This document shows positions 1 to 13,021 of a DNA stretch of 64,000 nucleotides, one piece after another. Positions within the stretch are counted from its first letter, which is position 1; each line of letters starts with the position of its first letter. Position numbers and translations under genes: made by a program. The DNA comes from Delphinus delphis (Eukaryota > Chordata > Mammalia > Artiodactyla > Delphinidae): the NCBI RefSeq assembly GCF_949987515.2, contig NC_082683.1, positions 123,962,582 through 124,026,581 on the forward strand, in the 5' to 3' direction. The notes below the pieces were generated by a model. That model worked only from the letters and a program-made list of their open reading frames with translations, was not told the DNA's origin and did not search any database.

Positions 1-33
1 AGGACCCGTCCCGGCTGCGGAGCCGCTACCTGG
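1..33 (+). CDS. DCAF6: DCAF6 exon 1, 3' part
   Basis: Bases 3-32 read DPSRLRSRYL. Base 33 is the first base of a glycine codon completed by exon 2. The donor gtgagcg starts at base 34. This is the N-terminal segment before the first WD repeat. The initiator ATG is outside the window, so the exon is incomplete on its 5' side. The exon sits in a GC- and CpG-rich stretch, as expected for the first exon of a broadly expressed gene. Confidence 0.9.
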
Positions 34-640
34 GTGAGCGGGGGCCCTGGGGCGGAGGCGCTGAGGTCGCCGCCCAGAGGTGGGGGAGGGGGCCACGCCG
101 CTGGGGCTATTGGAGGTGGGACAGCGCCTGGGCAGGGACGCCCCGGAGACGCCGAGGTGCTGGGTGGACCTTGGCGGACGGATCCCATGCCCGTGTCCTC
201 CCATGGCTAAGTCCCCCTTTCATGCTGCCAGCCGCCGCCCTTACTGGGTTTTCCTTCGGGGGGCCGGACAGGGGGCAGACGGTACTGGCCGAGAAAGGTG
301 TTGGGGTCGCTTCTGGAGTGGGACTCGGGAGAAGACTTGTCGAACCTCCCCGAGCTGCCGCGTTTAGAGCAAAAGTTGGCGCTTTTGCTCTTCTCCAGCG
401 CTCTCCTCGCTCAGCCGAAGGACCTAAGTTTGTGTTGACCGCCCCTCCCCTAAAGTCTCGGGAGGGCTTAGGTGTCCGTGGCGACGCGCTGACCACCCTC
501 GGGGACTCCACGCTCCAAACAGACTCGGTGTAAACTGTTGTGCGGCTCCGAGCCAAAACCTGAAAGTGATAGCTGAGCTCTCCCCACCCCCGCGCGCTTT
601 CCCAGTTGGACTCTGCTGTTCGGTGGTTTCGACCGCTTTA
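1..640. promoter_or_regulatory. CpG-rich island edge over exon 1 and the start of intron 1
   Basis: The first ~640 bases are visibly GC-rich with many CG dinucleotides, then the sequence drops abruptly to AT-rich intron. This looks like the downstream shoulder of a CpG-island promoter for DCAF6. No core promoter element can be assigned because the transcription start is upstream of the window. Open frames here (for example 80-367 + and 107-556 -) are chance products of GC-rich DNA. Confidence 0.7.
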
Positions 641-1185
641 AGGAGGTGTAGGGTTTCACGTTCCCATTCCCACCCCTGTGAAACACACTTGGCATTTACT
701 GTTACTTAGTTAAGCTTTCTAAAAACAACCTTCGATACTTGGAGGAACGGTAGTCCAGTTCTTTTCGTTTTGCGTAAAGTGGATTTGTGAGGATTCTGGG
801 TCACGCCTGAGCTAAAAGTGGACGGATATAGTAGGGGTCTTTTTTCTTCCTTCCTCTGCAATCTTTTCATTACTCTTTCTTCTTTTTCTTTTCTTTTTTT
901 TTTACTTTGAAGATAAGACAACATAACTAAAATTTTTTTCTTTGCAATTTTGTTACTTTTTGCTAGGTATTTGTTGATGTCATTTGGTTTTGACTTAAAA
1001 TCAATAAAAGAAAATGAAATTTCGCTATACCTAACAGTTCTGGTTTATGAGTTATTTGAGAGAAGTTAGCAGGCATTTTTTTCCCCTTGCTCCTGTTTTT
1101 TAGTGTCCCAAGTGACATGAATACATTGTCCTTGTAAAAACTTAATAAGAATGAAGCACAAATCCTTGTGATTTCTCCCATTCCA
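641..1185. other. Intron 1 sequence, no recognised feature
   Basis: AT-rich intronic sequence with short pyrimidine runs (about 840-905). I see no gene, SINE head or L1 motif. Confidence 0.5.
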
Positions 1186-1189
1186 GTTT

Positions 1190-1660
1190 CACACACACAC
1201 TCTTTGAGAGGTAACAGTGTTCTCTGTTTCCTGAGTATTCTTCCAGACCTTTTTCTTTGAATTCTTACAAGCACATGTGTACATATAGAAATGCTGTAGG
1301 AGTGTGTGTGTGACCTGAATATATGGTGTCATACTGTAAACAACTGTTTTGCAACTTGTTTTTTTTTTTTTACATAACATCTTGGAGATCTTTGCATGGC
1401 AGTAAAAATAGAGCTATACAGTCTTTTAAACTATTGCAGAGTATTTAACAGTATGAAGGTATCATCGTCGACTCAGCCTTTCTTCTTTTTTTGGACGTTT
1501 GCTGTTACTAACAGCACTACAGTGAACCTCCTTGCACATGCTTTTTGTGCATTTGTTCTAGGATAAGTACCTGGAGTGGTGATTAATCATTTTAAAATTT
1601 AATATCAATAGAGAGTGCTTTTTAAACCATTAACCTAAAAGATGTGCAATATTTCTTTTA
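1190..1660 (-). repeat. Old L1 3'UTR-like fragment
   Basis: Contains diverged versions of phrases typical of antisense ancient L1 3' ends: a temperature-probe-like 'gtgtcatactgtaaacaac' stretch, 'acatcttggagatctttgcatgg', 'acagtgaacctccttgcacatg' and 'taggataagtacctggagtgg'. The fragment is diverged and lacks clear ends. Family assignment is from memory of L1M 3' ends. Confidence 0.5.
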
Positions 1661-3185
1661 ATACTTGCTGAGAAAGAACTTAACTTTAGCTTAATAAAAA
1701 AAACTTGTGTTCTACACCAATGAATTTATATGTGGTCCTTTATCTCTATTAGTTGGAGCATTTAAATAAGTAGTACTTATATGTAGGTTTATGTATTAAT
1801 GTTTTCTGCTGGTTCAGTTACTTCAGCTGTATCTATGATAGAGTCAATTAAAATATAAAACCATACATTTTCTTTTTCCCTTCCTCTTCTAGCTCCATAA
1901 TGGGAGTGGAATTCGTGTGTTGGGTGGAGGAGAATTGAAGAGTAAGAGTCCACTGTCTTTAGTAGAAAGTCGAAATTATAGATTTTCAAATATATGTATA
2001 TTCATGCAGGAAATTCCATATCTTACATAATATTTTAAATGTGGTAGTAATATATACTTTATAATTAGCACATCCTTTAAAAGTGTTTTTTTTAAAATAT
2101 TCAAAAATAGCTTGAGTAATTTCTTAGCCTTAGGAGACTTTCTTTACACCTTTAGTTTATCCATCTCTTTCACACTCCAGTGCTAATCTTGGCTTAGCAG
2201 GAAACAGCAAAGTCCACATTGGTATTGCCTGAATTAATGAGATTTAAAAAAAATGATATTTTGAAGTACTCTTATAAAGTCTTCTTTTTAAGAAGTCCAA
2301 GTGTTTTAAAAGGTAAGTAGATTTTTTCGGGGGGGGGACTTCAATATTTAAACATTTTGATTGTTTATCTCTAGTACTGTAGGTTAAATATTTTTCTAAT
2401 TTATCTCCATTATTTGTATTTCTAATAATGAATTACTTCTAAATAACAGTAAAATTGGGATAGAAGCAATTGACAGATTTTTCTTGTAACGTGCATTTCA
2501 AATTAACCATAGCATGTGCCTTTTCAATAGTAGTATTCATGTTTTACAGGTGATTTTATTTAAATTTGGTTAATTTTCTCTTTTCCTCCCATCAAAAAAA
2601 ATTGAAGTTCACAAAACATCCTTTTATATTGTGAGAATAAAGATAATTTGTCATGTATTATTTAGAAGAAGATGTATGTGTTTACTTACAGCCCACAAAT
2701 TCACAAGATTCACCTGAACCAATGAAGTGTTTTGTCTAGCATGAACTCAGAGGCTAGGCCAGGGATTGTAATCTTTATGAGCCCGATCTAAATTTCAATG
2801 GAGGATTTATTTTTTTAAAGAGCAGTTGTCAAAGTCCAGAGTCAGAGACACCTGTCTAAATGTTTCTTAAGATACCGTATACTAGTTATAGAGTAGTGCT
2901 TTTGGAACTCAGTGATTGTTATAATAATTTATTAGCCATACATATTTCATTATAGTTTTATAGAGATAAACATTACTTATAAAAGAAATTATCTGTACAT
3001 TTCTTCTTTCTCTTCCTATTTCTCTCATTTTAGACAGGCTTGCGTACAATTTGAATTTACACTTTCTAACCCTTCTAAATTAAAGACAGTAATTGACTAA
3101 CAAAAAGCAATTTAAGGGAAATTTTCAAGGGAGTTGTTTGCCCTAATGTATTATATGTTTAATACGAAGTGTTTAAGTTATGATT
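1661..3185. other. Intron 1 sequence, no recognised feature
   Basis: AT-rich unique-looking intron. A 9-base G run at about 2329-2337 is the only compositional oddity. No coding exon of DCAF6 or other recognisable element is seen. Confidence 0.45.
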
Positions 3186-3191
3186 AGGCAG

Positions 3192-3540
3192 TGTTATGGT
3201 CAACTTGGGATGCTGTAACAAAATACCATAAACTGGGTGGCTTTTGAACAACATAAATTTATTTTTCAAAGTTTTGGAGGCTGGAAGCCTGAGATAAGGG
3301 TGCTCACATGGTCAGGTTCTGAGTCTGGTGAGGGCCTGCTTCCTGATTCATAGCCATCTTTTCACCATAACCTCACAAGGCAGAAGAAGTGAGCTAATTC
3401 CCTGGGATCTTTTTTATAAGGGCACTAATCCAAGCCTAATCACCTCCCGAAGATTCCCACCTCCTAATTAGGATTTCAGCAGAGGAATTGGTCCGGGTGG
3501 GGTGATGGGGGGACACGAACATTCAGACTATACCACTAAG
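3192..3540. repeat. Ancient interspersed repeat (family not assigned)
   Basis: The block from 'gctgtaacaaaataccata' through 'cactaatccaagcctaatca' to 'gacacgaacattcagacta' is a sequence I recognise as recurring widely in mammalian genomes, though I cannot name its family with certainty. It is moderately diverged and has no coding capacity. Confidence 0.5.
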
Positions 3541-4508
3541 CCAGTGACAGCCTTATAGTGGAGATTGAAATCTCTTTTTGTTCAGGCGATTAGGAAGTCT
3601 GTGTCCTTTGAATATCGTTAGGGTCAGTATGTACTGAAATGGATAATTTTGCATTTAGATTAGTCTTTAGCGTATCTTGAATACATCTGTATTCAGACTT
3701 ACCAAGTTCTTCATAAAGTGTTGCCGGGTTAAAACATATTTTATGAGGGTCAGAAAATTCTGAGTTTTTCCTCCTTGTTAACTACTGGGGAAAAGTTAGT
3801 GAAGTATTTGTATTTTGTTTCTTTAGTCTTAAAATTTCAATGAAAGCTAAAAAAGGTCTGATTTTAATAGTTAATAATGACAGTTAAATATGACAAATAT
3901 TTGTAATAGAATATGCTGTTAATTCCTGAAGATAAGGCCACCAAATGCCTGTTATCAATCATAACAACAGCAGACAATTGAATAGCTCTACTGTAGATTT
4001 CATTCCTACCTGGTATAGGATGAAAGTGCTTAAAAGGGATAGGAGCTTCTGGTAGCACAAAATTTATATTTCAGGTATGTTTTATGTCAGTGTTTTTCAA
4101 ATGTTTTGACCCTGATCCACAGTAAATATACATTTACATGGCAACTTGTGATACACATAACTAAAATAAAAGATTCCCCAAATGACATTTACCCTTACTA
4201 GGTGTGGTGCATTCTTTTTTCTGTTCCATATCGTGTTGTTAAAAATGTTGGTGTTGACCCAGTAGAATATCCACTAATGAGTGTTGGCTTGAGGTTCACA
4301 AAGCTGTTCTAAGTGGTGTGTTTTTTTAATAATTATAATTGAATGTTACTGACTTCAAAGTTAGGGTGGGTGTGTTTCCCAAGTAGTTGTAGTAGACTAA
4401 AAAAAATGTTTTTTGAATAGCGCTGATGGCAAATAAAGAAGATATAAATAACAAAACTTTTAATTTATACTTTGGCAAAAATACAGTACAACACTTTTAG
4501 ATCCTCAC
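3541..4508. other. Intron 1 sequence, no recognised feature
   Basis: AT-rich intron. No exon, SINE head or L1 motif seen. Confidence 0.4.
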
Positions 4509-4630
4509 TTTTTTTTTTTGCCATGCCTCACGGCTTGCTGGTTCTTAGTTTCCCGACCAGGGATTGAACCCAGGCCCTCCTCGGTAGTGAAAGCCCGGAT
4601 TCCTAACCACTGAACTGCGAGGGAATTCCC
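4509..4630 (-). mobile_element. tRNA-derived SINE (short CHR/Bov-tA type)
   Basis: Starts with an 11-base T run (the A tail read from the other strand) and ends with gggaattccc, the complement of the usual GGGAATTCCC head. The internal 'gaccagggattgaaccca' is the tRNA-like B-box region. An imperfect flanking duplication is visible (tagatcctcact / aaatcctcattt). Confidence 0.85.
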
Positions 4631-5589
4631 AAATCCTCATTTCTTGAGTAATACTTGCAATGGGATTGCCGAGTTGTATAATAAGTGTGTTTAACTTCAT
4701 AAGAAACTTTTTCAAAACAGTTGTACCATACTGCATTCCCATCAGCAGTGTTTGAGAGTTCTAGTTGTTCCACGTTCTCATCCATACTTGGCATTATGAG
4801 TCTTCCTAATTTTAGCTTTTCTAGTTGATAATGTAGGTATAATATCACTATTGTTTTAATTTGCATTTGATTTAATCCTAATGATTAATGATTTTGAGTA
4901 TATTTTCATGGTTTATTTGCCATTCTTATACTTTGGTTAAATATTCAGATTTACCTTCTTAATATTGTAAAAATTCTTTATATATTCTTGATACAAGTCC
5001 TTAATCAGATATATATTTTGCAGATATTTTCTCCCAGTTTGTGTAAGTCAATTTCTCTACCACATTCCATTGATCTAGGTGTCTGCCTTTATGCCATTAC
5101 TTTCGGTCTTTATAGTGAGTGTTGAAATCAGCTAGTGTGATATTTTGTACTTGGTTCTTTTTTTCAAAATTACTTTGGCTATTCTGAGTCCTTTTCATTT
5201 TTTAAATTTCAGAATCAGCTTGTCAATTTCTATAAAAAGGACTGCTGGGGTTTTGATTGATACTGTGTTGAATCTGTACCTTATTTCAGGGAGAATTGTA
5301 GTCTTTACAGTATGGAATCTTCCAATTCATAATGGTGGCTTTTCTCTCCATTTATTTTGTTGTTCCTTCATTTCTTTCAGCAGTGTTATATATTTTTCAG
5401 TGTACAGATCCTATATATATATTTGCTCTATTTATTCCTATATATTTAATGTTTTTATACTATTTTAGATAGTATCATTTTATAAGTTTATAAGTAATAT
5501 CAAATTATTCATTGTGCATATATAGAAATAAAATTTTTTAAAATTGGCTTTATATCGTGCAACTTTACTCAACCTACTCATTAGTTCTT

Positions 5590-5910
5590 TCTTAAAAAAA
5601 TTAATTTCTGGCTGCGTTGGGTCTTCGTTGCTGCGTACAGGCTTTCCTCTAGTTGCGGCGAGCAGGGGCTACTCTTCGTTGTGGTGTGCAGGCTTCTCAT
5701 TGTGGTGGCTTCTCTTGTTACAGAGCACGGTCTCTAGGTGCACGGGCTTCAGTAGTTGTGGCTTGTGGGCCCTAGAGTGCAGGCTCAGTAGTTGTGTCGC
5801 ACGGGCTTTGTTGCTCCAGGGCATGTGGAATCTTCCCCGGACTAGGGCTTGAACCTGTGACCCCTGCACTGGCAGGTGGATTCTTAACCACTGTGCCACC
5901 AGGGAAGCCC
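5590..5910 (-). mobile_element. CHR-1-type SINE with 15-bp target duplication
   Basis: Full-length tRNA-derived SINE read from its A/T-rich tail (about 5594) to its head complement 'ccaccagggaagccc'. It is flanked by a perfect 15-bp duplication, tactcattagttctt, at 5575-5589 and 5911-5925. It sits inside the older antisense L1. Confidence 0.92.
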
Positions 5911-6000
5911 TACTCATTAGTTCTTATAAAATTTTTTTTTTTGCAGGCTTTTTTGGATTTTATGTAGTTGATTATGTCACTGCATATTAAGATTCTTCCT

Positions 6001-6141
6001 GGGAATTCCCTGGTGGTACAGTGATTAGGACTTGGTGCTCTCACTGCCCAGAGGGACCAGGTTCAATCCCTGGTTGGGGTACTACGATCCCACAAGCAGC
6101 GTGGTGTGACCAAAAAAAGAAAAACCAAAATAACCAAAAAA
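6001..6141 (+). mobile_element. tRNA-derived SINE (short type), sense
   Basis: Head gggaattccctggtgg, tRNA-like 'aggttcaatccctggttgg', then an A-rich tail. Near-identical flanks aagattcttcct / aagatttcttcct suggest the target duplication. Confidence 0.85.
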
Positions 6142-6810
6142 CAAGATTTCTTCCTTTTTTACCTATGTTGTTTTTTTCTTCCGTTTTCAATTTTCTTGCT
6201 TAATTGCATTGACCAGGACTCCAGTAGAATCTTGAAAGGAAGTAGTAAGAGTGGACATTGTTGCCTTATTCCTCATCCTGGAAAGCATTCAGTCTTTAAC
6301 TATTAAATATGTTGTTGACTGTAGGTTTTTGTAGATACCCATTGAAGAAATCCCCTTCTACTCTTAAATTGCTGAGAGTGTTTATCATGACTAGCTGTTG
6401 AATTTTGTCAGGGTTTATTCTGCATCTGTTGAATTGATTATATGATTTCTGTTTCATAGATTATGTTAACATATTGATTGATTTTTGAATGTTGAACCAA
6501 CATTCAATTCCTGGGCCAAATCCTACTTGGTTATGATAAATTGTCCTTTATATATTGCTGGCTTCACTTTTGGTAAGAATTTTGTGTTTTTGTTCTTTAA
6601 GGATATTAGCTCACAGTTGTTATATTTTTGCCTGTTTTTCGTATCAGGATTATGCTGGCCTCATAAATGTGTTGGAAGTGTTCTTCTCTTTTTCTGAAGT
6701 TTGTGTAGACTTGAAATTACCTTTTCCTTAAATGTTCGATAGATTTCATCATTGAAGCCATCTGAGCTTGGAGTTTTCTTTGTGGGAAGGTTTTGTTTTG
6801 TTTAGTACTT

Positions 6811-8590
6811 TAACTTTTAATTTAGAGATAAGTGTAGATGCATGTGCAGTTGTTAGAAATAATACAAAGAGATCTCATATACCCTCAATCAATTTCCCAA
6901 TGGTAGTATCTTGTACAACTATATTAATATATCACAATTAGGAAACTGACATAGATAGATCTATGAATTTTACTCATATTTCCCCAGTTTTACATGCACT
7001 TTTGCATGTGTGTATTTAGTTCCATGCAATTTTAGCACTGATTTTAGTTTTTATTTTTTTTTAAAATTTTATTTTATTATTATTTTTTAATACATCTTTA
7101 TTGGAGTATAATTGCTTCACAGTGCTGTGTTAATTTCTGTTGTACAACAGAGTGAATCAGCCATATGCATGCATATATCCCCATATTCCCTCCCTCTTGA
7201 GCCTCCCTCCCACCCTCTCTATCCCACCCCTCTAGGTCTTCGCAAGGCACGGAGCTGATCTCTCTGTGTTATGCTGCTGCTTCCCACTAGCTATCTGTTT
7301 TACATTTGGTAGTGTATATACGTCGATGCTACTCTCACTTCACCCCAGCTTCCCCCTCCCCCACCATGTCCTCACGTCCATTCTCTATGTCTATGTCTTT
7401 ATTTCTGCCCTGCCACCAGGTTCATCAGTACCTTTTTTTTTTTAGATTCCATATATATGTGTCAGCATATGGTATTTGTTTTTCTCTTTCTGACTTTACT
7501 CTGTATGACAGACTCTAGGTCTATCCACCTCACTACAAATAACTCAATTTTGTTCCTTTTATGGCTGAGTAATATTCGATTGTAAATATGTGCCACATCT
7601 TCTTTATCCATTCATCTGTCAATGGACATTTAGGTTGCTTCCGTGTCCTGACTATTGTAAATAGTGCTGCAGTGAACATTGTGGTACGTGACTCTTTTTG
7701 AATTATGGTTTTCTCAGGGTATATGCCAAGTAGTGGGATTGCTTTCTATTTTTAGTGTTTTAAGGAACCTCCATACTGTTCTGCATAGTGGTGTATCAAT
7801 TTACATTCCCACCAACAGTGGAGGAGGGTGCCCTTTTCACCACACCCTTTCCAGCATTTATTGTTTCTAGATTTTTTGATAATGGCCATTCTGACCGGTG
7901 TGAGGTGATACCTCATTGTAGTTTTGATTTGCATTTCTCTAATAATTTTAATAAATTAATGTTAATTAATGTTAATAGATTAAAGTGGTTACCACCTTAT
8001 TTAAGGTACAGAACAGTTTCATCACAATAGTCCTTTGTGATCCCATTTTTGGCCACAGCTACCTCCTTCCCTCCCAACAGCTAACCCCTGGTAACTACTA
8101 ATCTGTTCTCCCTTTCTATAATTTTGTCATTTCAAGAATGTTACATAAATAACATATATGTAATGTTCTAAATAACAGCATGTAAACTTTTGAGATTGGC
8201 TTTTTTCACTCTGCATAATTCCCTTAAGATTCATCCAGGTTGTGTGTACAATAGTTTATTTCTTTGTATTGTTGATTAGTATTTCATGATATCAATATAT
8301 AACTATTCGTTCATTTGTTGAAGATATTTGTATTGTTTCCAGTTTTGACTATTAAATAGAGAGCTGTTATGAACATCCATATACAGGTTTTTGTATGAAC
8401 ATAAATTTTCATCTCTGGGATAAGTGTCCAAGAATTGTAGTTACTGCACTATATGATAAGCACATTGTTTACTTTTGTAAGAAACTGCCATACCTTTTTC
8501 CAGTATGGCAGAACCGTTTTATGTTCCCATCAGCCACGAATGAGTAATCCAGTTTCTCTGCATCATCAGCAGCATTTAGTGTTGCCACTG
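6811..8590 (-). mobile_element. Old L1 3' end, antisense, split by a younger L1
   Basis: 6811-7055 and 7946-8590 are two halves of an old L1 3'UTR/3' end ('aattaggaaactgacatag', 'ttcccttaagattcatcc', 'gttttgactattaaatag'). A younger L1 3' end (7056-7945) is inserted between them. No coding capacity. Confidence 0.6.
7056..7945 (-). mobile_element. Younger L1, 5'-truncated 3' end, antisense
   Basis: Begins with the T-rich tail and the 3'UTR phrase 'attggagtataattgcttca', then 'tgagcctccctcccaccctc'. It runs into the ORF2 C-terminus, whose minus-strand frame 7752-7934 reads [20 protein letters not shown]. The same 3' end recurs at 26830, 43932 and 53027, so this is one L1 lineage. Confidence 0.85.
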
Positions 8591-8802
8591 TTTTTTTTTT
8601 TTTTTTTTTGCGGTATGCGGGCCTCTCACTGCTGTGGCCTCTGCCGTTGCGGAGCACAGGCTCCGGATGCACAGGCCCAGCGGCCATGGCTCCCGGGCCC
8701 AGCCGCTCCGCGGCATGTGGGATCCTCCCGGACGGGGGCACGAACCCGCATCCCCTGCATCGGCAGGTGGACTCTCAACCACTGCGCCACCAGGGAAGCC
8801 CT
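8591..8802 (-). mobile_element. Cetacean-type GC-rich SINE
   Basis: A 20-base T run followed by gcggtatgcgggcctctcac and ending ccagggaagccc. This GC-rich tRNA-derived subfamily, repeated at 9096 and 33866 with high similarity, is the strongest pointer to a whale or dolphin genome. Several open frames (8453-8887, 8469-8823) are only translations of this SINE. Confidence 0.88.
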
Positions 8803-9095
8803 GAAGTATCAATTTTTAATTGAAGTATTTAATTTAGTTCCAGGTGCTCAACATCGTGATTTGACATTTCTGTACACTACGAAATAATCACCATGATCAG
8901 TATAGTTACTGTCACCGTACAAAGTTATTACAATATTATTGAGTGTATTTCCTATGCTGTACATTTCATTGATGTGACTCATTTATTTTGTAATTGGAAG
9001 TTTGTATCTCTTAATCTCCTTCAACTATTCCCCCCAACCTCCTCCCTTTAGGCAACCGCCTGTTTGTATCTATGAGTCTGTTTCTGTTCTGTTAC

Positions 9096-9312
9096 TTTTT
9101 TTTTTTTTTTTTTTTTTTTTGCGGTACGCGGGCCTCTCACTGTTGTGGCCTTTCCCGTTGCGGAGCACAGGCTCCCGACGCGCAGGCTCAGTGGCCATGG
9201 CTCCCGGGCCCAGCCGCTCCGCGGCATGTGGGATCTTCCCATACCGGGGCACGAACCCGTGTCCCCTGCTTCGGCAGGCAGACTCTCAACCACTGCGCCA
9301 CCAGGGAAGCCC
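9096..9312 (-). mobile_element. Cetacean-type GC-rich SINE with 12-bp target duplication
   Basis: Same subfamily as 8591-8802. Flanked by the perfect duplication ctgttctgttac at 9084-9095 and 9313-9324, so both ends are defined. Low divergence and a long uninterrupted T run suggest a fairly recent insertion. Confidence 0.93.
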
Positions 9313-10036
9313 CTGTTCTGTTACTTTTGTTCATTTGTTTTGTTTGTTCTCTGTATCTATGAGTCTGTTTCTGTTCTGTTACGTTTGCTCATTTGTTTTG
9401 TTTTTAAGATTTCACATGTAAATGAAATCATATGATATTTGTGTTTCTGTCTCTGACTTACTTCACTTAACATAATATCCTCCGGGTCCATCCACGTTGT
9501 TGTAAATGGCAAGATTTCATCCTTTTCATGGCTGAGTAGTATTCCATTACATATATATGCACCACATCTTTTTTATCCATTCATCTTTTGATGGACAGTT
9601 AGGTTGCTTCTACATCTTGGCTACTGTAAATAATGCTACAATGAACATGGGGCGCATATATTGTTTCGAATTAATGCTTTTGTTTTCTTCTGGAAATTAC
9701 CTAGAAGCGGAATCGCTGGATAGTACAGTAGTTGTCTTTTTAGTTTTTTGAGGAGCCTCCATACTGTTTTCCATAGTGACTGTACCAATTTGCATTCCCA
9801 CCAGCAGTGCATGAGAGTTTCCTTTCCTTCACATCCTCTCCCACACTTGTTATTTGTTGTTTTTTTGATAATAGCCTTTCTGACAGGTGTGAGGTGATAT
9901 CTCATTGTGGTTTTGATTTGCATTTCCGTGATATTTAGGGATGTTGAGCATTTTTTCATGTGCGCATTGGCCATCTGTATGTCTTCCTTGCAAAAATGTC
10001 TGTTCAGGTCTTCTGCCCATTTTATAATTGGGTTTT

Positions 10037-10382
10037 AAATTAATTCATTAATTAGTTAATTGACTGCATTGGGTCTTCGTTGCTCTGCGCGTGCTTTCTC
10101 TAGTTGCAGCGAGTGGGGGCTACTCTTCATTGCGGCGCATGGGCTTCTCATTGCAGTGGCTTCTCATTGCAGATCATGGGCTCCAGGTGCATGGGCTTCA
10201 GTAGTTGTGGCATGCAGGTTCAGTAGTTGTGGCTCGCGGACTCTAGAGCACAGGCTCAGTAGTTGTGGCGCATGGACCTAGCTGCTCAGCAGCATGTGGG
10301 ATCTTCCCGGACCAGGGATCGAACCCATGTCCCCCGCACTGGCAGGTGGATTCTTAACCACTGCGCCACAGGGGAAGTCCCT
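10037..10382 (-). mobile_element. CHR-1-type SINE
   Basis: Long-form SINE with 'gggtcttcgttgctctgcg' near its tail and 'gccacaggggaagtccc' at its head complement. It is inserted in the old L1, and gggtttt is repeated on both sides. Confidence 0.88.
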
Positions 10383-13021
10383 CGGGTTTTGTTTTGATAT
10401 TGCATCATATGAGTTCGTGGTGTATTTTGGATATTAATCCCTTATGAAATATAGTTCGCAAAAATCTGCTAACATTCAATTGGTGGTCTGTTAGTCTTGT
10501 AGGTAGTTTCCTTTACTGTGCAGAAAGCTTTTTAGTTTGATGTACTCCCATTTGTTTATTTTTGCTTTTGTTTCCCTTGCTGAGGAGACATATAAAAAAA
10601 ATATTACTTAGACTGAGGTCAAAGAGCATACTGCCTATATTTTCTTCTAGAAGTTTTATGGTTTCAGGTCTCACATTTAAGTCTTTAATTCATTTTGAAT
10701 TTTTGTATACGATGTGAGAAAGTTTGCTCAGTTTGATACTTTTGCATGTAGCTTTCCAGTTTTCCCAGCACCATTTATTGAAGTGGCTATCTTTCCCTTC
10801 ATTCTGTATTCTTGCCTCCTTTGTCGTAGATTGATTGACGACGTACGTGTGGGTTCATTTCTATGTTTTCTATTTTGTTCCGCTGATCTGTGTGTCTGTT
10901 TTTGTGGCAGTACCATACTATTTATTTGCTTTAGCTTGTAGTATAGTTTGAAATCAAGGAGTGTGATACCTCCAGCTTTGTTCTTACTAAAGATTATTTT
11001 GGTTATTTGGGGTATTTTGTGTTTCCATAGAAATTGTAGAATGATCTATTCTAGTTCTATGAAAAATGCCATTGGTATTTTGATAGGAATTGCATTGAAT
11101 CTATAGCTTGCCTTGGATAGTGTAAACATTTCAACAATATTAATTCTTCCAATCCACAAACTCAGTATATCTTTCCAATTTTGTCATCATCAATTTCTTT
11201 TATCAGTGTTTTATAGTTTTCTGAGTCTTTTACCTCCTTGGTTAGATTTATTCCTAAGTGTTTTATTCATTTTGGTGCAATTGTAAATGGGATTTTTTGC
11301 TTAATTTCTTCTTCTGGTGGTTTATTGTTACTGCATAGAAACAAGAGATTTCTATGTATTGATTTTGTATCTGTAACTATTGAATTCATTCATTCTAATA
11401 GTGTTTTGGTGTATCTTTAGGAATTTCCATATGTAGTATCAGGTTATCTGCAAACAGTGACAGTTTACTTCTTCCTTTCCAATTTGGATTCCTTTTATTT
11501 CTTTTTTTTGTCTGATTGCTGTGTCTGGGACGTCCAGTACTATGTTGAATAAAAGTACCAAGAGTGGGCATTCTTGTCTCATTCCTGATTTTAGGGAAAA
11601 TGCTTTCAACTTTTCACTGTTGAGTGTGATGTTAGCTGTGGACTTGTCAGTAAAGTGGGCCTTTATTGTGTGGAGGTGTGTTCTCTTTATACCTACTTTG
11701 TTGAGGATTTTTATCATAAATGAATATTGAATTTTGTCAAAAGCTTTTTCTGCATCTATGGAGATGATCACATGATCATATGATTTTTATTCTTCAATTT
11801 ATTAATATGGTGTATCACACTGATTGATTTGCAGATATTGAATCATCCTTGCATTCTTGGGATAAATCCCATTTGAATATGGTGTATGATCCATATAATG
11901 TATTGTTGAATTAATGATTTGCTAGTATTTTGTTGAGGATTTTTGCATGTGTGTTCATCAGTGATATTCACCTGTAATTTCCTTTTTTTGTGATCTTTTT
12001 TTAAATTTTTTTAATTTTTTTTGGTATCAGGGTGCTGCTGGCTTTATAGAATGGGTTCAGAAGTCCTTCCTCTTTAGTTTTTTTGAATAGTTTGAGGATA
12101 GGTATTAGCTGTTCTTTAAATGGTAGAATTTACCTGTGAGGCTGTCTGGTCCTGGACTTTTGCTTATTCTTAGTGTTTTGGTTATTGACTCAATTTCATT
12201 ACTGGTAATTGGTCTGTTCAAGTTTTCTGTTTTTTCCTGATTCAGTCTTGGGAGATTGTACATTTCTAGGAGCTTGTCGGTTTCTTTTAGGTTGTCTGTT
12301 TTATTGGTGCATAGTTTTTCATAGTAATTTCTTATGATCCTTTGTATTTCTCCTTTTTCATTTCTGATTTTATTGATTTGTTGATTTGGGCCCTCTCTTT
12401 GTTTCTTGATGTGTGTAGCTAAAGGTTTATCAATTTGGTCTATCTTTTCAAAGAACCAGCTCTTAGTTTCATTGGTCTTTTCTATTGATCCTTTAGTTTT
12501 TATTTCACTTATTTTGCTGTTTATTTTTTCTTCCCTTCTGCTAACTGTGGGTTTTGTTTGTTATTTTTCTAGTAGCTTTAGGTGTAAAGTTAGGTTGTTT
12601 GAGATTTTTCTTGTTTCCTGAGCTAGGCTTGTATTGCTATAAACTTCTCTCTTAGAACTGCTTGTGCTAAGTCCCATAGATTTTGGATCAGTGTGTTTCC
12701 ATTTTCATTTGTTTCCAGGTATTTTTGGATTTTCTCTTTTATTTCATCAGTGATCCATTGGTTGTTTAGTAGCATGTTGTTTAGCCTCCATGTGTTTTTT
12801 GTGTCTGCAGTTTCTCTTTATAGTTGATTTCTAGGCTCATAGTGTTATGGTCAGAAAAGATGTTTGGTATGATTTCAGTCTTAAGAAGATTTATTGAGAC
12901 TTGCTTTGTGGCCCAGCTTGTGCTCTATCCTTGAGATGTTCCATGTGTACTTGAGAAGGATGTGTATTCTGTTGCTTTTTAATGGAACGTTCTTTCTGTA
13001 TCTATTAAGTTCGTCTGATTT

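Larger units (their letters stand above)
4631..6810 (-). mobile_element. Old L1 fragment, antisense (ORF2 region)
   Basis: Read on the minus strand this is degraded L1 ORF2. On the plus strand the telltale phrases are 'gttgaattttgtcagggttt', 'aaagcattcagtcttt' and 'tattcctatatatttaatg'. It is interrupted by SINEs at 5590-5910 and 6001-6141. The open frames at 4545-4866, 5145-5468 and 6485-6697 are fragments or shadows of it. No intact ORF remains. Confidence 0.75.

Noticed and set aside
80..695. Open frames on both strands in the first 700 bases
   Set aside because: They lie in CpG-rich intron 1 after the exon 1 donor. No domain and no conservation cue; GC-rich DNA has few stops.
8453..9435. 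Overlapping 60-144 codon frames on both strands
   Set aside because: Translations of the GC-rich SINEs at 8591 and 9096.
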